Below, one piece after another: positions 12,801 to 23,682 of a stretch of 64,000 bases of DNA. Position 1 is the stretch's first letter. Each line of letters opens with the position of its first letter. The notes beneath the pieces were generated by a model. The model searched no databases. It worked only from the letters and a program-made list of their open reading frames with translations, and was not told the DNA's origin. The stretch lies in the NCBI RefSeq assembly GCF_000224145.3, contig NC_020167.2, positions 800,927 through 864,926 of the forward strand. Direction: 5' to 3'. Made by a program: the position numbers and the translations under genes. The DNA comes from Ciona intestinalis (lineage: Eukaryota; Chordata; Ascidiacea; Phlebobranchia; Cionidae).

Positions 12801-15800
12801 GAGAATTATTCTGTACTTTAAATAATAAATATTTTCCATATTAATATTTAAATTAAAACCTATTGACAAGATTATTAAAAAATTGTAACCAGTGAAGGAA
12901 AAAAACACATTACAACTTCAAATTTAATCTTGTGTTAAAATTTACCGAACAATTTATTTTTACACAAAATAATAACATCAACAACTCAAAATATTTTTAT
13001 TCCTTTAACTTTGGAAGTTAAAATAGATTGGTAACTAATATCTTTGCATGGATGATGTCAACACACTCAAACATATCATAGTTGTTTATATGTTTAAGAT
13101 TTAGTGCAAACATATTTTTGGTTGACGATTAAATGGGGGTAACTTACTTTTGGTAACTGAGTTTTTTTCAACAGGTTGGTAATTTTATTCCGCAGCACTT
13201 CAAGTTGTGGAAGGCCTGTTCTAATGACAACATCATTGCCAAGTACAGCAGTTTGTATGTAAACTTTTGAGGACTCCATTGCGGAAAAACTGCACCAAAA
13301 ATAAAAACATCACAATATATTTCAAAAGTATTCACAGTTGCACAATTACTATTATAAATAACCTGTTAGTGTGTAATAAGCTATTTTATGATATGTGACA
13401 ACCAGTCTTATACATTATGTCAGTATCACTACACACATAATTAAACCGAAATTCAAAACTAAAATATATGAAATAATGTAAAGCGTGTTTTACAACAACA
13501 ATTGTTTTTTTTATCGCTATATCCTGTCTTATCTTTTAAAATATTTCTAAATTTTTGCTACTTTAATTAAAGGGACACATTAAGTTATTATATTATATTA
13601 AAATTATTAAATGAATAATCGTCCATGCTTGCCTTAATAATCCTCCAGGTGGAGCATAACAATAACATTCAAGTTGTGGATACGTAGGATGTAACATAAT
13701 AGATAGGATGGCAGCAACACCTGCTCCTAAGGAGTGGCCTGGTAATAAACATCATATTATATATTAATAATATAAGTAAAACAAATATTTTTAATAATAT
13801 AAATAAAACATCACCCTTAAAACACAAAAGTCTATACTCAAAGTCAAGTTATATGCATCGATCTTTCGTAAATTGATTACAATCTCACTATAATGTTAGT
13901 AAAGAATAATGTGAATTAATAGAAAAAGAATCATTATTTACTCGCTAATTACGTGGTTTTAAATCTAAACATATATTCTAAAATTTTAAATTATATTGTC
14001 TGGTTAATACAAACGAGCAGCGCAAAGATGAGTTCTATCATCTAGCTTATCCCACTCTCACAAATTAAATGCAAGCAGGACACCCAGGTTAATCTTACTT
14101 CTATTATTCCATTAATGAGCGAATACAAATGACGAGTAATGTTTATTTTACTAAGATAATAAAAATGCGATAATTGCAATGTACTGACAATAGGACAATG
14201 CTTGGTGAGATTGATGAATGTTTTATTTTAGACGTTCAACATTGGTCTTTCATTCATGCTGATACATATGCAGTCGACCACGCATGATTATGCCGAAGAT
14301 TAAACTGTCGGAATGCATCTGCATGGGTCTAACGTAGATAGCACATGACATATATATATTTAGATTTGATTTTAGCCAATAGATATAACAAATAGAAATC
14401 AAACAATTAAAACATATTAAAGTTTTTAATATATATATATTTTTTATGTATTTCCAAAAAAAGCATTCATTACACCAAAACCAATTTTTGATTTAATTTT
14501 CTTTAGTTTTAAAAACTAGAACCGTCAAATTTTGGTGAGGTTTTTCCTATGGGAAATCTAATGCAATGTCCAACGGCCGAAATATTTTTTACCCCAGCGA
14601 GTCTTTCCCTGCGTTTTTTCAGAATCTGTTTTTTTTTACCTTCGGTGGTACCCTTAGATCACATTTGAGCATCTATATTTATATGCAAATAGGTATGCCA
14701 TTTCAAACTTGTTTTTGTTAACTGAAGAACATATTCCATACAAAAACAATACTAATGATCATGTACAATGGAAAGCGAAGTTCATTTTCACAATCCAAGG
14801 TATAATAATACATTTGTGAGAATCAACAGTTGAACTAATAAGTCAGTGTGTATAAAATATGCTACAGTTAATTTTTAACATTTTTTTCAAGAATAAACAA
14901 TGTTTGCATGTGTTAAAATATTTCTAAATGGCTTTTTTTGTTATTACCTGAACAAATGTACATCTGCTTAACCTTAAGAGTAAATGTGGTAATATTATCA
15001 AATAAAGTTAATCAATTCCACCTAGCGCTGTTTCATGGAATAGATTAGTTGTACATAAAGAAACACTCTGCAACTAAGGTATTTTTCGCACACTTTTTTT
15101 ACTATTAAAATAAATCAACATAAATGACTTCTGTCTGTTAGGTGTAGCGACCACGCTTATTTCCTTCCAAATAAATGTAAACATGTTTTTAACTGTAAGC
15201 AAGTTTTAACAACTGTTGTTTTGTCACTGTATCCTGTTTCGTTTAAAATATTTCTAAATCTTCACTACCGTAATTAAACATACAACTAAAGTTACAATTA
15301 TTATTATTATCTTACCAACAAGAATAAACTTGTAATTGACCGATTTACACGAAGAATGAAAAACCTGAGACAAAATTTCATCCTCCACAAGTTTTGCTTG
15401 AATATAACTAGCGCAGCTCACAATTCCCTGAAATGAAAATACTTTTTATTTTCAATATTTGCATTAATGGGCTGGGGCGGAGTTGGGACCTCCGCCATAT
15501 ATAATTGAAATGACACAGTCAACGTGCAGTATATTTGTAAACTACAACCATTCTACTCTTTTTACCAAATCTGTCTGTAGTATTTATTAACAAAACATAT
15601 TTAATATAATAATCTTATTCTTGTATTAGTATTAAATTAGACCAACAAACCATTATACCAAAACAACCAACAAGCATATGGTTATGAAAGTAAAGCAATT
15701 CTGAACACAAGTACACAAGTAGTTACTTTATGTCCCTTCCATGTCCCATCATTGCCTTCAACAGGAATAGAGATGGGAGAAGCCACGGCATCAGTAAGCG

Positions 15801-18800
15801 CATCAAGCTCACTTAGTGTTCCACGTATCGTTAACACAACCGATCTTTTGTTATGATCAATTGCAACAAAAAAGGGTTGTTGGTAAACCTAGTTAAAAAG
15901 TTGAAATAATATAATATATTATAGTACTGTGGGGGAGATGGGATGATGGGACACCTTTAGCACATAGTATTCAAATATCCTGATCAAGCTTTAAACAATT
16001 AACAACCGGTCTATGGTAGCTGTGGCGATACGGTTTTTGTTTGAATGTTCTTTGTTTACTACCAAATGGGGTGATAAAATAAATGAAAAGGTGTGCCATC
16101 TTCCCCCTACCTTACTTTATCTTACAAAATACAATAACAATGTTTAAAAAAAGTCATTGTACACAATGTAGTGTAAAGCCTATACTTACATCATTATTCC
16201 ATGAAATATAAACAATCTCAGTATCTTGAATATAACCACTATCATCAAGTGACAGTTGAACCACGTTTGTTTTACAATTGAAACAATGATCACCATATGT
16301 CAATGGATAATGAGAACTCTGGTTTGATAAACAGCATCCATTGTGACCACACCTGAAATATTTATTTTAATTACCAAGTGAAACATAAACAGGGCATGAT
16401 TGTGTAATAAATAGCATAGTGTCTCCTCCCATCCAGAAAGTCGTATAGTTTACACATAGCATAGATATACAAATATACCAGTATATATACTTTAATTCTG
16501 CCAAGAGTTATTAATATGTTACCTAAAAACGTTCTATTACTTTAATGTTATGAATTTAGGTAAACTATGATTGATTACTAATTGGATAATAGTAAGATTA
16601 ATTATAAACTGATTACTTGGGCTATAAATAATGTTTTGATAAATAGTTTAAGTAAGGAATTGTGTAGATTATGATAAACAGCTATAGCAGCCTAAAGTAT
16701 TGTGTGGAAAAAAACATAAAAAATCTCAACACATGTTAAACAAATAAGGAATAACACGTCACATACAATGACAACATAGAAAATAATTAATAGTCACATA
16801 CATATAACACATTATATTCGTAAAACATGTTATATTATGCTGATCGATAGAACCATAGATTTAAGATTACTGTGTAATTACACAAATGATGTTAATTCAT
16901 AGTAATTTCTTAGAATGATTGAAACCTAATGTAAATTAATCGGAAAAGTAACAATAACAATAAACAAATAAAGTATTATCACCATTATACTTAAGAATTG
17001 AATATTTTATACAATTCGGAATTAACTTTGAAATGATATAACTTGAATAGTTGTTTTTAGAGTGCATATTGTTTGTAAACAATGGACTTCAAAGCCAATG
17101 TGTTGTATAACCATTTTTTTAATTTTAATAATTTTTATTAAAAACTAAAGTTTTCTTCACTTAAACAAGTAGCCAAAACCTTCAAAAAGCTCCCAGCGTT
17201 TGAATTTTGTTTCTCAGTTGAGCACAATAGAAAATATTATGCCTTTCATAAAATTCTTGGGGTCATTAAAGTCTCATAAAAAATGAATTAAATGTTGACA
17301 GAAGTGCAATAAAGTGCGCTCCTATGTTTACTTTTGTCTATCTTATGAGCACTGTAGCTGGTGGAGAATTAAAATGAAACAAACTTTGACAAAAACCAAA
17401 ATATGAATGACGAACAATACGTTATAAGTTATAACAGCCTTCAATCATGAATAAAGAATGGTAAACAAACTGTAGACTAAATCTAGATTAACTAGTTTGT
17501 ATTAAATGAATGAATGTAACTTACTTTATCCTCGCATGTTCAGAAAACGACAGTCATTATAACACGGGTGTTCATACGTCTTGTGCCAGTTTACGAGTTA
17601 CCATGTATGTTACTTTGTGGGTAATTATTTTTCAATATTTTTAGTATAGCTATAATTTGGACAACCCATAAGTAAACACTGGGTTAGAGCAATTGCTGTT
17701 AAGTGTCTTGCCTAAAGACACTTACGGCCACAACGATAGCAGCGACAGGCACTTTCCCACAGCGCTGGTACATTACTTAATTCAGATAAATAATGATTCT
17801 TTATGCATGTAATACTTACATGCAGCTTTGTGTCATCTTACAAACTCCGGTTAATGGATTGTAGATGTAATAAAACAAGGGACCATACGAAGCAATCGCA
17901 TAGTTGCAATAATACATCTGATCGTGATAGACATCCAGTTCAACCTTGAAAAATATCTTTTTGTTACCGGGCATATGAATATGATGGCATCATTATGCGT
18001 GAAAAACAATGAAATTATCATTCAGTCTTATTGTAATTGTAATCTCTATGAGCGTTGATAAAACAGTTGGAAATACACTATGTTTTTATACCAGATGAGC
18101 TGCTAAAATAATATTTAATGTCACTTTGAGTAGATAAACCAATGTATTCATATACCTAGAATTTAAGTGTATCAACCACATCCACATGTGTGATGTTAGC
18201 GGACATGAGAATAGAGATGATCCAATGTTTTAGCACCCTAATTTTAAATGTCAAAAAGACTTTACCTGGCTTTTATTATTCCCGTAAATATAGGACATTC
18301 AAATGGGACACAAAAAATAAATTACAGGTATAACTGTTTTAGATAGACTTCTCTATCGTCCAGCAACAATTCTTGAACAACAGTTATGTTACATTTTCAA
18401 CATAAACACTTACCTGGTTTGTGAGGTTTAGAAATAAAGATTGATCCGATACAGGATACTCACATAAATATTCTTCAATGCTATCTGACTTCTGTATTTG
18501 TGAATTTAAATAAAATTAACTGAGTTGAAATAATAAGAAAAAAAACAAATAGTTGAAATAATAAGAAAAAAAAATCATTTTTGTATTTTTGGTAAGTACC
18601 AACATTTCATTTTATTCAGATCACATTTTCATTGTAAAACAAAATGAATTTGCCATAGTTTCACGTTTACAATATGCCTTGTGTAATACGTAATAATAAT
18701 AAAGTTAAACAAAATTCAATAAAAAAATTTTAAATAAAATATGACTTTTCTGTATTATTCCATTAAATATGTACATTTGTACCTTTATTTAAATATATAC

Positions 18801-21572
18801 AATTGCATCGTATATATGTATTTAAGTCATCACTTCAGTATATTTGACTGAACTTACATGAAGAGTCCTTAGTTTACGAGCTACTTTTTGTTCCTTTCGA
18901 AGTAATATTAGGCCGGCAAGAATGTCAGAAGGCACTAAATCTAGATCGCGGAAGAATTCATGAAAAATATCGGCAGCTTCATCCAACGCGTTCTATAAAT
19001 AATGGAATATTGCAATACTTGTAAGTTGTAACTAACTAAGTATGCCTTATGTTATAACCAAGTGTTATGACATATATGACTTATGTTATAACCAAATTTT
19101 AAACATACCTTTACATCTGCAACAATTACCTTGTTTAGATTTGCAGTCTGCACATTATATTAAAGGTCGATTTTATCAATTTAAATTGAGTTGTGATTGG
19201 TTGTTACATAAGAAGTTAAGCGATTCATAACAATCAAAGTTGTTCTACCATGTGTGCTACCGTGTTGGCAATGGAAACATCATGCTTCACAAATATTGAA
19301 TGTCTTACACAGTGGCGCAGCCAGAAAAAATAAAGGGGGGGTTTAATCAATAAATTTCAAAAATATATTTTTTTAATTTTTGTTAAAAATTATATATATA
19401 TTTTTTATTTTTTTGGTTTCAAGGGGGGGGGGGGGGGATCGCGACACCCCAACCCCCCTGGCTGCGCCACTAGTCTAACATATAGACACATCAGCACTGG
19501 AGTTTTAGCATTAATTTTTCACTCAAGAAAACCAAGTCTATAACTANNNNNNNNNNNNNNNNNNNNNNNNNNNNNNNNNNNNNNNNNNNNNNNNNNNNNN
19601 NNNNNNNNNNNNNNNNNNNNNNNNNNNNNNNNNNNNNNNNNNNNNNNNNNNNNNNNNNNNNNNNNNNNNNNNNNNNNNNNNNNNNNNNNNNNNNNNNNNN
19701 NNNNNNNNNNNNNNNNNNNNNNNNNNNNNNNNNNNNNNNNNNNNNNNNNNNNNNNNNNNNNNNNNNNNNNNNNNNNNNNNNNNNNNNNNNNNNNNNNNNN
19801 NNNNNNNNNNNNNNNNNNNNNNNNNNNNNNNNNNNNNNNNNNNNNNNNNNNNNNNNNNNNNNNNNNNNNNNNNNNNNNNNNNNNNNNNNNNNNNNNNNNN
19901 NNNNNNNNNNNNNNNAAAAAAAATTACAGATATATATATATTTTTTTTATTTTTTTTTAAATATAAAAATATATATATATAAAAAATATATTATTTTTTT
20001 AGTTGATAGGTTAGTCTACATACCTATGGGTATATTATAGGATGATAATATTGAGTGACATTTATCCCAGTTTCCAGATAGATGTACAGCAGCACCAATC
20101 GTATACGCCAATTCCGAGATACCAACAACTAACAAACAAAAATTTACAATATTGAATTTTTATTTTGATATTCTGATCATTTAAAAAAAGCAGCATAAAA
20201 CAAGACAGCCTATGTTTTATCGGAGTACAAGCATTTTGTCATAAAACAATCTTTTTTTACAACGGTAGCTTAACAATTAATCTGAACATGTGTTGTTTTA
20301 CAGTTTCTTTTTACAAATGTTTAATCACATTTATGTTGCTAAAAACAAAACAATTTCCATGCTGATAAAAAACCTTAAAAAAGGTTAAGAGGCACTGGAA
20401 TAGAATTACTGCAGTACAATAAGATAAATTTACTTATATAAGAAAGACACACATAATTACGAAAAAGCAATTATGTACTTACCAAATCGAAAGTAAAGAA
20501 AATAACTGATTGGTTCCCTTTTCTCTGCGTTTAATATTGTCCCCAACATGCTAAACCTTGCAATAGTCAACTCCAGAAGCTGCATAATAAATATGATAAT
20601 AATCAATAAAGCTGTGAGTGAATCCTAAATTAGTATAAATTCTCATGATGGTAGCTTATTCTCTATCCTTAATTTGACTACTTAAATATATAGCACAAGT
20701 GACTGATTGTATACAATCATATACACATGGGAAGTATGCAGTAGTTTGGATGATTGTTTTCTATATGTCATTTTCAACTAGCGATACCATAAGAAACCAC
20801 CGGGATAGAGCAATTATTGTTAAGTGTCTTCTTACAGGACACACTTGTCTACAAGCGACTCTTTGGGCGACACTCTTAATAAACATTGCTCCAACCCACT
20901 GTTAACTAAATGGGTTGTAGCACCTTAGGTGTTGGGATAAATGCGAATTCTGACTAAATCTCAGGTCCCATGTTGTGCCATGCTGTGTCCATTCATGTAC
21001 AATACAATGTTAAACCTAACACGAACAAGTCACACTTACTGTGGCTCCAGCAAGCAACCCCACATAACCAAAGGAAATGCGTCTAACTTTTTGAGCGCAT
21101 GACACTTTGGTTATGAAACTCGCATTAGCATTTCGACCAACCAGATAATTCAAATCCACGTTTGAATATTGAACAATGTCCGGTGAGGTCGTCACATATA
21201 CAATGATTACAATCAACCTTTAAAAAAGGATTTTTATTGTACAGATGTAATTATAAATGTGTTAAAATGTAATATTTCAAAAGCAGGGAACACAACAACA
21301 ACTAGTACATTGTTTTTAATTATGCTGCTGCAGAACTTTTGAATACCTCATTTTCTAAAAAGATAACAAGAAACTTATGTTTTTAAACAGTAACCTTGAA
21401 ATTACGCATTAACCTCAGAAAGTATTATAAACCTTGACATTGGTCTCAAAAAGTCTGTTTATTAAGGGATTACCTACAAGGTAAAATGAAGAAGAGCTAA
21501 TATGAAACAAGGCAAGACCAAGTCATCGCTTCCTGTCAACCAACGTCTCTTAAACAATACGATGCCTGGCAT
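9882..21572 (-). CDS. DAGLA: sn-1-specific diacylglycerol lipase, alpha-like (C-terminus incomplete)
   Basis: Membrane serine hydrolase that cleaves diacylglycerol to 2-acylglycerol (endocannabinoid synthesis in vertebrates). Exons, minus strand: 21572-21478, 21217-21040, 20579-20483, 20128-20024, [one exon probably in the N gap], 18992-18858, 18491-18414, 17944-17820, 16352-16190, 15888-15727, 15427-15316, 13738-13633, 13289-13148, 12679-12549, 12063-11940, 11484-11386, 10794-10724, 10606-10560, perhaps 10245-10220, and 10076-9882. The start is the family N-terminus MPGIVLFKRRW..GSDDL, followed by transmembrane exons. Later come LVPSDILAGL, FFVAIDH, the nucleophile elbow GHSLGAG in 13738-13633, the Asp of VLGNDVV in 13289-13148, LYPPGKI in 12679-12549 and the His of ISHHFP in 12063-11940. 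The exon at 10076-9882 carries RFEPNLIPKPPR, a tail motif of DAGL alpha but not beta. The intron after 13633 is GC-AG. The last exon was not found. The tiny 10245-10220 exon rests only on phase. Confidence 0.93.
11066..11369 (+). repeat. tRNA-derived SINE, near full length
   Basis: tRNA-like head (ttggtaagtgcgcatgcctc, then cattgtgggcgcctgg), core, and the typical tail ending in (TTCA)n. Lies in a DAGLA intron, ending about 17 bp from an exon. Confidence 0.85.
12178..12353 (+). repeat. MITE copy
   Basis: Near full-length copy in the DAGLA intron between exons 12679-12549 and 12063-11940. Confidence 0.85.
13478..13605 (+). repeat. (ATT)n-type interspersed repeat, fragment
   Basis: Signature tatcgctatatcctgtct, ending in TTATTATATTATA, in the GC-AG intron of DAGLA. 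Confidence 0.6.
15132..15312 (+). repeat. (ATT)n-type interspersed repeat, long copy
   Basis: Runs from taggtgtagcgaccacgctt through tgttttgtcactgtatcctg to an (ATT)n tail. The tail ends at the donor site of DAGLA exon 15427-15316. Confidence 0.7.
15921..16126 (+). repeat. MITE copy
   Basis: Near full-length copy in a DAGLA intron. The left end holds a short duplication (gatgggatgatgggacacc). Confidence 0.85.
17505..17771 (-). repeat. tRNA-derived SINE
   Basis: Most of the element in reverse orientation, starting with the (TGAA)n tail, in a DAGLA intron. Confidence 0.85.
19310..19472. mobile_element. hAT-like miniature inverted-repeat element
   Basis: 163-bp element with terminal inverted repeats cagtggcgcagccag / ctggctgcgccacta, typical of hAT-type ends. 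It is flanked by near-identical 8-bp copies gtcttaca (19302-19309) and gtctaaca (19473-19480). The interior is A/T-rich with a long G run and has no coding capacity. Confidence 0.8.
19547..19915. other. Assembly gap
   Basis: 369 N bases, followed by self-complementary AT-rich DNA (19916-19990). It probably hides one DAGLA exon. Confidence 0.99.
20800..20935 (+). repeat. SINE core fragment
   Basis: Contains the aagtgtctt...cattgctccaaccca core only. Confidence 0.55.
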
Positions 21573-22065
21573 GTTGGGACAACATACATAACCTAACCCT
21601 GTTTAATTAGGTAATTGTGTTAAAACATAAATAGTATAGATTGTTTAATCTAGTATAGATTGTTTTTTAACTTAGTATAGATTGTTGTTTGTACCAACGG
21701 TTGTCATTTATTTCTTGCAAGACAACATGTGCGTTCCATTCACACAAAGAAAAAAATATAAATAGTAAATAGGTCAGAATAATTTTAAGAATACAAAAAG
21801 CATATGTTTGGATTCAAAATGTTGAAGAACAGATGATAAACAATACACTTAATTTCAAACATACAGTGAAATTATACATTTAACATGCTAAAAACACACG
21901 TATAGTATTAAACTACAACCTACTACATTATATAGTATACCTTAACCGCCTTGTTCGGGAATGGTAAACATACATACATTCTAATCAAGTTAGGCAGGTC
22001 CTTACCGCCCGGGGAGCTACATGTTACCCAAGAACGCCCGATACGGTGACATACAAAAAAGCCTG

Positions 22066-22152
22066 TAGACCCCATAGAGATACTAATATACCACTGTTGT
22101 AGATCCCATAGAGATACTAATATACCAGTGTTATATATTAGTATCTCTATGG
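22066..22152. repeat. Direct repeat plus inverted copy
   Basis: A 32-bp sequence at 22066-22097 is repeated at 22100-22131 with three changes. Its 19-base core then recurs inverted at 22134-22152, giving a 19-bp stem with a short loop. Confidence 0.85.
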
Positions 22153-22159
22153 TAGATAC

Positions 22160-22418
22160 GGACAACTGCAGAATAAACCAGAATAAATTTGATTATTGTT
22201 TATTTGCATTGTGTAGGTCTCTACTACGTAGGTAGCGCGTTATATGTGTTATTTGTATTGAATAGTTCGTTTGGTTTATTGACAATGTGGTTAGTTTGTC
22301 TTCGTTTAGCGCAGAGAATACGTGTTCAAATCTTGGCGCTGCTACTATCGCGGGCACTACCATTGGCAAGACATTGTAAGGGTCTTTCTTCAAACCAGTG
22401 ATCTCTTATGCCAATTGG
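22160..22418 (+). repeat. Second tRNA-like repeat, unit 1
   Basis: Starts gacaactgcagaataaacc and holds a tRNA-like block (gtggttagtttgtcttcg, then gtgttcaaatcttggcgctg). It is a diverged direct copy of 22941-23160 and differs from the common SINE. Confidence 0.6.
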
Positions 22419-22420
22419 TT

Positions 22421-22472
22421 GTGGGGGAGATGGGACACTTTGGCAGACGTGATGGGACACTTTGGCAGACGA
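22421..22472 (+). repeat. MITE-like end fragment with internal duplication
   Basis: A segment gatgggacactttggcagac occurs twice in tandem. Only the terminal part of the MITE-like sequence is present. Confidence 0.5.
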
Positions 22473-22610
22473 GACTTTTAATTTTCTTCTTACGAACCCC
22501 CATTTAATGATAATCAGGAAGATAATGTTACAGAATTATTCGACAGTATTATCACGACTTTATAAAACGCGAGTCAAAGCGGATTATTGTTTTTAAATTT
22601 TCGCAACAAA

Positions 22611-22918
22611 CTGGCGCAGTGACCTAGTGGTTAGTGCGCCTGTCTGTAGGTAATGGGTACAAGGCTCGTCGCTGCCACCATTGTGGGCGCATGTGTCCCT
22701 GGGCAAGACACCTAACGGCAATTGCTCCAACCCAGCGGTCACCGATGGGTTGTCCAAACTGATCAGCCATACATGAAAAAAATGAGAAAAATCCCCCCAA
22801 AATAATCACTCACGAAGTAACATAGCCTACTTGGTAACTCGTAAGCTGGCACAAGGTGTTAAACCCGTGTGAATGTCGTTTTCCGGCCACGTAAGGATAA
22901 AGTAAGTTACATACATTT
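22611..22918 (+). repeat. tRNA-derived SINE, full-length reference copy
   Basis: Best copy in the window. An A-box-like sequence (tagtggttagtgcgcctg) and a B-box-like sequence (ggctcgtcgctgcc) mark a tRNA-derived head. Then come the core (ctgggcaagacacctaacgg), a body (actcgtaagctggcacaagg) and the end gataaagtaagttac. Resembles the composite SINE known from Ciona as Cics-1 (name from memory). Confidence 0.9.
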
Positions 22919-22940
22919 ATTATTACATTACATTCATCCC

Positions 22941-23160
22941 GACAACTGCAGAGAGAACCAGAATAAGTTTGTTAAGTGCATTGTGACCAATGGTAAGTTA
23001 TGTGTTTATATGTGTCACGTGTATTGCATAGTTTCGTGACCAAGTAGTTATACTCTCTCTGCCTTTAGGGCAGAGGATACGTGTTCAAAGCTTTGCGCTG
23101 CCCTTGGCAAGACAACTTAAGAATGTTTCTTCAATCAAGAGATCTTTATGGGCTGTGCAC
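22941..23160 (+). repeat. Second tRNA-like repeat, unit 2
   Basis: Starts gacaactgcagagagaacc and contains gtgttcaaagctttgcgctg. The two units flank a MITE-like fragment and a full SINE. Confidence 0.6.
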
Positions 23161-23180
23161 GCTATCAGCCATATAATGTG

Positions 23181-23336
23181 TATAGTAGGTTGAGGAAGTT
23201 GGAACACTTTTACATTCTATTTTATCATTCTATTTGGCAGTAAACAAAGAACATTTAAAAAATTATAAAACCTTATCCCCAGGATGTTTGGATATCTTGT
23301 GCTAAAGATGTCCCGTCTTTCCCCACCCTACCGTAT
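23181..23336 (-). repeat. MITE copy
   Basis: Shortened copy with both ends, downstream of the ARHGAP6-like gene. Confidence 0.8.
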
Positions 23337-23478
23337 AGCAGGTTTGAGCAAAACCTTAAGCACATAATATCCAAACATCCTGATCGTGTTTTAAATAATT
23401 AACAACGATCTATGGGAGTTACGAGGAAACGGTTTTTATAATTATTTGAATGTTCTTTGTTTACTCTCAAATGGAGGA
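23336..23478 (+). repeat. MITE copy, partial, back-to-back
   Basis: Begins exactly where the minus-oriented copy ends, forming a divergent pair. Its right end is missing. Confidence 0.75.
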
Positions 23479-23682
23479 ACAAAAACGTTTATACTGCTCA
23501 ATGGGACGACGTCGAACTGAGCATCATAGCACTTTGTATGTACTTGGCTCGTACAGTTCCAATACCACAGTAGCCTAATTTCTCAATACAAATACACTTT
23601 CAATCAAATAATCAAAATTTTGTTTTAATTGCTATCTATCACCACCTCACTATAACATAACAAATGTTTTCCGGTTGAATAA

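Noticed and set aside
19916-19990. AT-rich palindromic block as a regulatory element
   Set aside because: Simple TA/poly-A/T sequence at a gap edge, best explained as low-complexity DNA and assembly ends.
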